This document shows positions 49,860 to 55,846 of a DNA stretch of 64,000 nucleotides, piece after piece. The translations under genes were made by a program, and so were the position numbers. Positions within the stretch are counted from its first letter, which is position 1, and each line of letters begins with the position of its first letter. Origin of the DNA: JAWLHU01 sp049324875 (GTDB taxonomy: Bacteria > Bacillota > Sulfobacillia > Symbiobacteriales > Symbiobacteriaceae); the NCBI GenBank assembly GCA_049324875.1, contig JBMONC010000042.1, positions 29,462 to 93,461 of the forward strand, given 5' to 3'. Under the pieces are notes generated by a model. The model had not been told where the DNA came from, made no database searches, and saw only the letters and a program-made list of their open reading frames with translations.

Positions 49860-51188
49860 TCAGGCGTGCGCCAGCGACGGCAGCCGGCGCCGGATGATCT
49901 CCGCCAGGGTCGGCTCCCCGATCTCCTGCAGCTCATACCGCACCCGCAGCACCGGCTTGTTGGGCCTGATCACCCGGGTGATGTCGATCGGCGTCGCCGA
50001 GACCACCAGGTCGCAGTTGCAGGCGTTGATCGTCGCCTCCAGATCCCGCATCTGCTTCTCACCGTAGCCCATGGCCGGCAGCAGCACCCCGATCTCCGGG
50101 TACTTCCGGAAGGTATCGGCGATGGAGCCCACCGCCCAGGCCCGCGGATCCACCAGCGATGCGGCCCCGAACCGCCGGGCCGCCACCACCCCGGCCCCGT
50201 ACTTCATCTCCCCGTGGGTCAAGGTCGGCCCATCCTCCAGCACCAGCACCCGCTTGCCCCGGATCGCCCCGGCCTTCTCCACGAAGATCGGCGAGGCCGC
50301 ATCGACCACCACCGCCTCCGGGTTGATCGCCGCAATCGACTCCCGCACCCGGTGGACGCCCTCCGGCGAGGCGGTATCGATCTTGTTGATCACCACCACA
50401 TCCGCAAGCCGCAGGTTGGTCTCCCCCGGATGGTACTCCAGCTCATGCCCCGGCCGGTGCGGGTCGACGACGGTGATGTAGAGGTCGGCCCTGTAGAAGG
50501 AGAAGTCGTTGTTCCCGCCGTCCCAGACGATCACATCCGCCTCCCGCTCCGCCTCCCGCAGGATCGCCTCGTAGTCCACCCCGGCGTAGATGACAGCCCC
50601 CAGGTCAATATGCGGCTCGTACTCCTCCCGCTCCTCGATGGTGCAGCGATGCCGGTCCAGGTCCTCATAGGAAGCAAACCGCTGCACCCGCTGGGCCAAC
50701 AGGTCCCCGTAGGGCATCGGATGCCGCACCGAGACCACCCGCAGCCCCATCTCCCGAAGCGCCCGCACCACCCGCCGCGAGGTCTGCGACTTCCCGCACC
50801 CCGTCCGCACAGCGCAGATGGCGATCACCGGCTTCGAGGACCGGATGGCCGTCTGCTCGTATCCCAGCAACGTAAAGCCGGCCCCTGCCGCCAGGGCGAT
50901 CGAAGCCCGGTGCATCACGTAAGCGTGCGGCACATCCGAGTAGGCAAACACAACCTGATCCACCCGCAGATCCCGAATGAGCGAGGCAAGATCCGCCTCA
51001 TCGAAGATCGGAATCCCCTGCGGATAGAACCGCCCCGCCAGCGCAGCCGGGTACCGCCGCCCCGCAATGTCCGGGATCTGGGTGGCCGTAAAGCCCACCA
51101 CCTCGTACTCCGGGTTCTCCCGGTAGAAGACGTTGAAGTTGTGAAAATCCCGTCCAGCCGCCCCCAAAATCAGCACCCGCTCAGGCAT
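49860..51188 (-). CDS. Cyclic 2,3-diphosphoglycerate synthetase-like P-loop GTPase/ATPase
   Basis: 442 residues. N-terminal Rossmann-like start (VLILGAAGRDFHNFNVFYRENPEYEVVGFTATQIPDIAGRRYP), then a P-loop AVRTGCGKSQTSRRV and the Walker-B-type VIVWDGGNNDFSFYR followed by VDPHRPGHELEYHPGE, NKID. This is the family of archaeal cpgS; bacterial members are often near arginine-catabolism genes. ATG 51188 overlaps the zinc ribbon gene by 8 bases. Whether it makes cyclic 2,3-diphosphoglycerate or has a different GTPase role is unknown. Confidence 0.82.
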   Translation of the reverse strand: MPERVLILGAAGRDFHNFNVFYRENPEYEVVGFTATQIPDIAGRRYPAALAGRFYPQGIPIFDEADLASLIRDLRVDQVVFAYSDVPHAYVMHRASIALAAGAGFTLLGYEQTAIRSSKPVIAICAVRTGCGKSQTSRRVVRALREMGLRVVSVRHPMPYGDLLAQRVQRFASYEDLDRHRCTIEEREEYEPHIDLGAVIYAGVDYEAILREAEREADVIVWDGGNNDFSFYRADLYITVVDPHRPGHELEYHPGETNLRLADVVVINKIDTASPEGVHRVRESIAAINPEAVVVDAASPIFVEKAGAIRGKRVLVLEDGPTLTHGEMKYGAGVVAARRFGAASLVDPRAWAVGSIADTFRKYPEIGVLLPAMGYGEKQMRDLEATINACNCDLVVSATPIDITRVIRPNKPVLRVRYELQEIGEPTLAEIIRRRLPSLAHA

Positions 51189-51366
51189 TGCTGATCCTCC
51201 TCTCACACTCCACCTTCGAGCAGTCCACGCAGACCTTCTCCGGATCATGCAACATCCAAAACGCCAGCTGCTCCTCCAACGAGTCAAAGCCCGGCACATC
51301 ACAACACCCGCGCCCCTGCGCCTCGACCGACGACAGCAGCGCCCCACAATGCTTGCAATAACTCAC
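51181..51366 (-). CDS. Small zinc-ribbon protein upstream of the diphosphoglycerate synthetase-like gene
   Basis: 61 residues. GTG 51366 was chosen because GAGGTGG lies 7 bases upstream; ATG 51384 is a second option. Cysteines are arranged as CKHC, CC and CVDCSKVEC, a likely zinc-binding fold. The helix FDSLEEQLAFWMLHDP lies between. It overlaps the cpgS-like gene by 8 bases, suggesting a functional partner or a redox sensor for it. Not recognised as a known family. Confidence 0.6.
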   Translation of the reverse strand: MSYCKHCGALLSSVEAQGRGCCDVPGFDSLEEQLAFWMLHDPEKVCVDCSKVECERRISNA

Positions 51367-51434
51367 AACCCCACCACCTCTCATAATGATTCAGCCCTGC
51401 AGAAGCGCTCGCCCCCGCCGGCCAGCATCCCCCG

Positions 51435-51486
51435 CCCGACAACCCCGCCCAACAACCCCGCCCGACAGCCCCGCCCAACAGCCCGA
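51435..51486. repeat. 13-bp tandem repeat, four units
   Basis: Units of CCC(G/A)ACA(A/G)CCCCG at 51435, 51448, 51461 and 51474, alternating G and A at position 4. The last unit diverges at the end. Confidence 0.85.
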
Positions 51487-51489
51487 CCG

Positions 51490-51684
51490 CCGGTTTGGGG
51501 TATCCCGGAGGGCGCCCATCGTGAAAGAGCCTACGGGCAGTAGGCGACGAGAGGAGAGCCAGCGGCCGGGGGCGCGTAGCCCAAGGAACTGCGAAGGCCC
51601 GGTTTCGGCCGGTGGCGGACCCCACTCAGCCGTACTGCCCGTTGGCGAAGGAGCGCAGGGCGCCGGAGGGATGCCCCAAACCGG
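51490..51684. repeat. 195-bp imperfect palindrome (element or structured RNA)
   Basis: Outer arms 51490-51517 (CCGGTTTGGGGTATCC...) and 51658-51684 (...GGATGCCCCAAACCGG) pair over about 27 bases with a few mismatches. Inner arms ACGGGCAGTA (51533-51542) and TACTGCCCGT (51633-51642) pair perfectly. The layout gives one long hairpin on either strand. Could be a MITE-like insertion or an mRNA processing or attenuation structure within the operon. Confidence 0.65.
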
Positions 51685-51735
51685 CATGCCCGGAAGAGGC
51701 CGTAACCCGAAGAGGCGGGCCCGAAGGGAACGTGC

Positions 51736-52659
51736 CTACCCCATTACCAGCGTGAGCAGCGCCTTCTGCAGGTGCATCCGGTTCTCGGCCTGGTCGAAGA
51801 CCACCGACTGCGCCCCATCCATCACCTCATCCGTCACCTCTTCCCCCCGGTGCGCCGGCAGGCAGTGCATGAAGATCGCATCCCGCTTCGCCAGCCCCAT
51901 CAGCGTGGCGTTCACCTGGTACCCCTGCATCGCCCTCCGCCGCGCCTCCGCCTCACCCTCCTGCCCCATCGAGGCCCAGACATCGGTGTAGACCACATCC
52001 GCCCCCCGGATGGCGCTCAGCGGATCATCCACCACCACCGTCCCGCCGGACCGCGCCACCACCACCGGGTCCGGCTCATACCCCTTCGGGCAGGCCACCA
52101 CGACCTCCATCCCGAACTTCGCCCCCGCCTCCAGCAGCGAGTGGGCCACGTTGTTCCCATCCCCCAGGAAGACCAGCTTCAGCCCCTTCAGCCGCCCCTT
52201 CTTCTCCCGGATCGTCAGCAGGTCGCCCATCGCCTGGCAGGGGTGCTGCCAGTCGGTCAGCCCGTTGATCACCGGCACCGAGGCGTGCTCCGCCAACTCC
52301 TCCACATCCCGGTGGGCGAAGGTCCGGATCATGATCCCATCCACATAGCGGGAGAGGACCCGGGCCGTGTCCGCGATCGTCTCCCCCCGGCGCAGCTGCA
52401 GGTCGTTCTGGTTCAGGAAGAGCCCGTACCCACCCAGCTGGTAGATGCCCACCTCGAAGGAGAGCCGGGTGCGGGTGGAGGACTTGGCGAAGATCATCGC
52501 CAGGGTCTTCCCCTTCAGCGGCTGATCCACCATGCCGGCCTTGAACCGCCCCTTCATCCCCTCGGCCACCAGCAGCAGGTGCTCCAACTCGGCGGGGCTC
52601 CAGTCGTGAACGGTCAGGAAGTCGCGGCCCTTCAGACTCACGGTCGTGCTAGCGGACAT
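51736..52659 (-). CDS. argF: Ornithine carbamoyltransferase
   Basis: 307 residues. Converts ornithine and carbamoyl phosphate to citrulline or the reverse. Carbamoyl-phosphate motif SSTRTR, HRDVEELAEHASVPVINGLTD region, and HCLPAHRGEEVTDEV near the C terminus (ornithine-binding Cys). It follows carbamate kinase by 12 bases, so catabolic direction (arcB-type, ATP from citrulline) is possible; no arginine deiminase gene lies here. Anabolic and catabolic forms cannot be separated by eye. Confidence 0.93.
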   Translation of the reverse strand: MSASTTVSLKGRDFLTVHDWSPAELEHLLLVAEGMKGRFKAGMVDQPLKGKTLAMIFAKSSTRTRLSFEVGIYQLGGYGLFLNQNDLQLRRGETIADTARVLSRYVDGIMIRTFAHRDVEELAEHASVPVINGLTDWQHPCQAMGDLLTIREKKGRLKGLKLVFLGDGNNVAHSLLEAGAKFGMEVVVACPKGYEPDPVVVARSGGTVVVDDPLSAIRGADVVYTDVWASMGQEGEAEARRRAMQGYQVNATLMGLAKRDAIFMHCLPAHRGEEVTDEVMDGAQSVVFDQAENRMHLQKALLTLVMG

Positions 52660-52671
52660 GTGCAGCCCTCC

Positions 52672-53640
52672 TCAGTGAGAGACAGGATGGGTGGTGCCAA
52701 CACGGATGGGAACGATGCGGGTGCCTGCCCTTCCGGCCACGGCCGCCAGGGCCTCCGAGAGCGAGGCGATCACACCCGGCCGCCCCGTCTCCTCCACGAA
52801 GCGGCGGACCGCCTCCACCTTCGGCCCCATCGAGCCGGGCTTGAAGTGCCCCTCCTCCTGATAGCGGCGGACCTCCTCGGTGGTCACCTGCTCCAGCCGG
52901 AGCTGGTCCGGCTGCTTGTACCGCAGGTAGACCGCCTCCACATCGGTCAGGATGCAGAAGAGGTCCGCCCCCAGCGCCACCGCCAGCCGCTCCCCGGCCA
53001 GGTCCTTGTCGATCACCGCCTCGCAGCCCACCAGCCGGTCCTCCTCCAGGTAGACCGGCACGCCGCCGCCGCCCGAGGCGATCACCACCGAGCCGGCCTC
53101 CACCAGCCGGCGGATCAGATCCTCCTCCCAGATCCGGATCGGATCCGGGGAGGGCACCACCCGCCGCCAGCCCCGGCTGGCGTCCTCCTTCATCTGCCAG
53201 CCCCGCTCCCGCATCGCCTTCTCGGCCCGCTTCGGGGTGTAGAAGGGGCCCACCGGCTTGGTCGGGGCGGCGAAGGCCGGGTCATGCCTGTCCACCAGCA
53301 CCTGGGTCACCAGCGAGACCACCGGCAGGTGGATCCCCCGGGCCCGCAGGATGTTGCCCAGCTGGTTCTGGATCCAGTAGCCCAGCATCCCCTGGCTCAT
53401 GGCGCCGCAGACATCCATCGGCATGGGCGGGACGGTACCCGAGGCCTCCTCCTGCTGGATCAGCAGGTTGCCCACCTGGGGCCCGTTGCCGTGGGTCACC
53501 ACCACCCGGTGGCCCGCCTCAATCAGGTCGGCGATCTGCATACAGGTGAGCTGGATGTTCCGGGTCTGCTCCGCAGCGGTTCCGGCCTGCCCCGGCTGCA
53601 GAATGGCGTTGCCGCCCAGGGCGATCACGATGGTGGCCAT
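52672..53640 (-). CDS. arcC: Carbamate kinase
   Basis: 322 residues from ATG 53640 (RBS GAAGGAGGTG). Transfers phosphate between carbamoyl phosphate and ADP. Start MATIVIALGGNAIL, then VVTHGNGPQVGNLLIQQE and the ATP-site region VIASGGGGVPVYLEED are diagnostic of the amino-acid-kinase-fold carbamate kinases. First gene of the carbamoyl-phosphate block, with a palindromic candidate operator upstream (53682-53697). Confidence 0.94.
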   Translation of the reverse strand: MATIVIALGGNAILQPGQAGTAAEQTRNIQLTCMQIADLIEAGHRVVVTHGNGPQVGNLLIQQEEASGTVPPMPMDVCGAMSQGMLGYWIQNQLGNILRARGIHLPVVSLVTQVLVDRHDPAFAAPTKPVGPFYTPKRAEKAMRERGWQMKEDASRGWRRVVPSPDPIRIWEEDLIRRLVEAGSVVIASGGGGVPVYLEEDRLVGCEAVIDKDLAGERLAVALGADLFCILTDVEAVYLRYKQPDQLRLEQVTTEEVRRYQEEGHFKPGSMGPKVEAVRRFVEETGRPGVIASLSEALAAVAGRAGTRIVPIRVGTTHPVSH

Positions 53641-53681
53641 GCAGCCACCTCCTTCACGGTCTCTCTCGGGGGGCTCCTGTC

Positions 53682-53697
53682 TATACAATATTGCATA
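53682..53697. promoter_or_regulatory. A/T-rich palindrome before arcC, ArgR-type box candidate
   Basis: TATACAATATTGCATA: 16-bp palindrome, A/T rich, with one mismatched pair. It overlaps the likely -10 region of the arcC promoter (about 45 bases upstream of the start). ArgR boxes are 18-bp A/T-rich palindromes, so repression or activation by arginine is a reasonable guess. Confidence 0.35.
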
Positions 53698-53838
53698 AAA
53701 CTTCGGCTGACTCTGCCCTCTTTGTTTCATCAATGCGAATCGTTCGAATCAATGGGGGTGAGTGAAAGGTACTACACCCCTCGGAGGGCGGGGGTCGTTG
53801 GGTCTGGTGGAGAAGGAATTTGGCCGGTGGGAGAAGAA

Positions 53839-53854
53839 CCCAAATACATTTGGG
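53839..53854. promoter_or_regulatory. Palindrome upstream of the ribonuclease G gene
   Basis: CCCAAAT-AC-ATTTGGG, arms perfectly complementary, about 50 bases before the start at 53902. Could be an operator or a leader hairpin. Confidence 0.35.
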
Positions 53855-53901
53855 ATACTACGTCCATAGGGTGCAACCCCAAAAGAGATGGGGGATTTTT
53901 T

Positions 53902-55599
53902 ATGCGAAAAGAGATCCTTGTGACGGTGGACATCGATGAGACCCGGGCAGCCGTGCTCGAGGATGGCGAGCTGGTCGAGGTCTTCATCGAGCGGCCGGTC
54001 CACCAGCGGGTCGTCGGCAACATTTACAAGGGCAAGGTGGAGAACGTTCTCCCCGGCATGCAGGCGGCCTTCGTCGACATCGGCCTGGAGCGCAACTCCT
54101 TCCTCTATGTAGATGACGCCCTGCCGGGCAAGGCGGAGTTTGAGGGGGAGGAGGTGGGCCCCCGGGGCGGTCAGAAGCTGACGATCAAGGAGATCGTCAA
54201 GCCCGGCCAGGAGATCATCGTCCAGGTGGCCAAGGAGCCGATCGGCACCAAGGGCGCCCGGGTGACCCGGAACCTGACCCTGCCCGGCCGCTTCCTGGTG
54301 CTGATGCCCCAGGTGGATTACATCGGCGTCAGCCGCCGCATCTCCGACGAGAAGGAGCGGGAGCGGCTGAAGAGCCTGGCCCAGAAGGTGAAGCCCAAGG
54401 GGATGGGGCTGATCGTCCGCACGGTGGCCGAGGGGGCGAAGGAGGAGGAGCTGGCCCAGGACGCCGCCTTCCTGGAGAAGCTCTGGCAGCGGATCGCCGG
54501 CAAGGCGCAGGCCGGCGGGGCGCCCTCGCTGATCCACCGGGACCTGAGCCTGGTCCACCGGCTGGTCCGGGACGGGCTGGACGACACCGTCAGCCTCTTC
54601 ATGATCGACAACCGGGAGGAGTACCAGCGGGCGCTGGAGGTGCTGGAGCTGCACGCCCCCCACCTGAAGGACCGGCTGAAGCTCTACACCCGGGCCGACC
54701 AGTCCCTCTTCGATTTCTACGGTGTGGAGATGGAGCTGGAGAAGGCGCTGAAGAAGCGGGTCTGGCTCAAGAGCGGCGGCTATATCGTCATCGACCAGAC
54801 CGAGGCGCTGACCGCCATCGACGTCAACACCGGCAAGTTTGTCGGCACCACCAACCTGGCCGACACCGTTTTTAAGACCAACCTCGAAGCAGCAAAGGAG
54901 ATCGCACGGCAGCTCCGGCTCCGGGACATCGGCGGGATCATCATCATCGACTTCATCGACATGGAGGTCACCGACCACCGCCAAAAGGTCCTCCGGACCC
55001 TGGAGGAGGAGCTGAAGCGGGACCGGACCCGGGCCAACGTGCTGGGGCTGACCCAGCTGGGCCTGGTGGAGATGACCCGCAAGAAGTCGCGCCAGAACCT
55101 GGACGAGGCGCTGACCAAGCCCTGCCACTACTGCGAGGGCCGGGGGAAGCTCTTCAGCGAGGAGACGATGGCCCACCGGGTCCGGGCCGAGATCCGCCGG
55201 ATCATGAAGCAGTCCTCCAGCGAGGCGCTGCTGATGGAGGTCCACCCCTCGGTGGCCGCCCTGCTGATCGGCCCCGGCGGCTCCAACCTGCGGGAGCTGG
55301 AGAAGGAGCTGGCCCGGACGATCTACATCCGCGGCAACAACGAGGTCCACCTGGAGGCTTTCCACCTGAAGGTGCTGGGCTCCAGGGCCGAGGTGGAGGA
55401 GCGGGCCCTGCCGGTCCGGGTGGGGCAGCTGGTGGATGTGAAGGTGGATGAGGCCCACGTCAACAACCCGACCGACGGCATCGCCCGGGTGGATGGGTAC
55501 GTGATCGACATCGAGGACGGCGGCAAGATGGTGGGGAAGCTGGTGAAGGTCGAGATCGTCAAGGCCTTCCGCACCTACGCCAAGGGCCGGCTGGTCTGA
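53902..55599 (+). CDS. rng: Ribonuclease E/G family endoribonuclease
   Basis: 565 residues from ATG 53902 (GGGGGAT upstream); the larger open frame to 51772 is an antisense artefact. N-terminal S1 domain (residues about 35-125: GNIYKGKVENVLPGMQAAFVDIGLERNSFLYVDD), catalytic RNase E/G core with TAIDVNTGKFVG and IIIDFIDM (Mg-binding Asp residues), and the zinc-link motif CHYCEGRG (tetramer interface Cys pair). A TRAM-like tail (about 500-565, VGQLVDVKVDEAH...DGYVIDIEDGGKMVG) ends it. Processes 16S rRNA and mRNA. The family usually neighbours TIGR03960/TIGR03936; here it is 13 kb away. Confidence 0.95.
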   Translation: MRKEILVTVDIDETRAAVLEDGELVEVFIERPVHQRVVGNIYKGKVENVLPGMQAAFVDIGLERNSFLYVDDALPGKAEFEGEEVGPRGGQKLTIKEIVKPGQEIIVQVAKEPIGTKGARVTRNLTLPGRFLVLMPQVDYIGVSRRISDEKERERLKSLAQKVKPKGMGLIVRTVAEGAKEEELAQDAAFLEKLWQRIAGKAQAGGAPSLIHRDLSLVHRLVRDGLDDTVSLFMIDNREEYQRALEVLELHAPHLKDRLKLYTRADQSLFDFYGVEMELEKALKKRVWLKSGGYIVIDQTEALTAIDVNTGKFVGTTNLADTVFKTNLEAAKEIARQLRLRDIGGIIIIDFIDMEVTDHRQKVLRTLEEELKRDRTRANVLGLTQLGLVEMTRKKSRQNLDEALTKPCHYCEGRGKLFSEETMAHRVRAEIRRIMKQSSSEALLMEVHPSVAALLIGPGGSNLRELEKELARTIYIRGNNEVHLEAFHLKVLGSRAEVEERALPVRVGQLVDVKVDEAHVNNPTDGIARVDGYVIDIEDGGKMVGKLVKVEIVKAFRTYAKGRLV

Positions 55600-55620
55600 G
55601 CCCTCTCATACGCAAAGAAA

Positions 55621-55657
55621 CGGCTGCGTGAGCATCGGCTCGCGCAGCCGTTTTCCT
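55621..55657 (+). terminator. Terminator of rng
   Basis: CGGCTGCG / CGCAGCCG stem (14-base loop, partly paired) then TTTTCC. Confidence 0.85.
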
Positions 55658-55770
55658 TTGCTGACACGCAGGGGAGGGAGTCTGATCACCGGAGAGCAGC
55701 CGTCACCCTTTGCCCCCGTCTTCTCTTCGGTCCTCCACAAATCGGGGCAGGATTATTGCCGCACACATCG

Positions 55771-55792
55771 AAATGTAGAGAAAAATACATTT
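55771..55792. promoter_or_regulatory. Inverted repeat before the metzincin gene
   Basis: AAATGTA (55771-55777) and TACATTT (55786-55792) with an A-rich 8-base spacer, in a locally A/T-rich promoter region 55 bases upstream of the start. Candidate operator. Confidence 0.4.
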
Positions 55793-55846
55793 AGTCAGTC
55801 TTAATTCCTATCCCCGACACAAGTACTGCAAGGGAGTGAGGAACCG

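Larger units (their letters stand above)
51367..51735. other. 369-base region between argF and the zinc ribbon gene, with repeats and a long inverted repeat
   Basis: Contains a 13-bp minisatellite (51435-51486), a 195-bp imperfect palindrome (51490-51684), and GC-rich TTCG hairpins (51689-51720). Open frames here have low-complexity products and no ribosome site, so I see no gene. Confidence 0.65.

Noticed and set aside
51391..51687. Minus-strand frame of 98 codons in the repeat region
   Set aside because: Its product follows the repeats and palindrome, is rich in Gly/Pro/Arg and has no ribosome site.
51367..51735. CRISPR array or tRNA
   Set aside because: The repeats are 13 bp without spacers, and no tRNA cloverleaf is visible.
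51772..53901. The plus-strand open frame extending from 51772 into the ribonuclease gene
   Set aside because: It runs antisense to argF and arcC, has low-complexity composition and no similarity; the true start of the ribonuclease is 53902.
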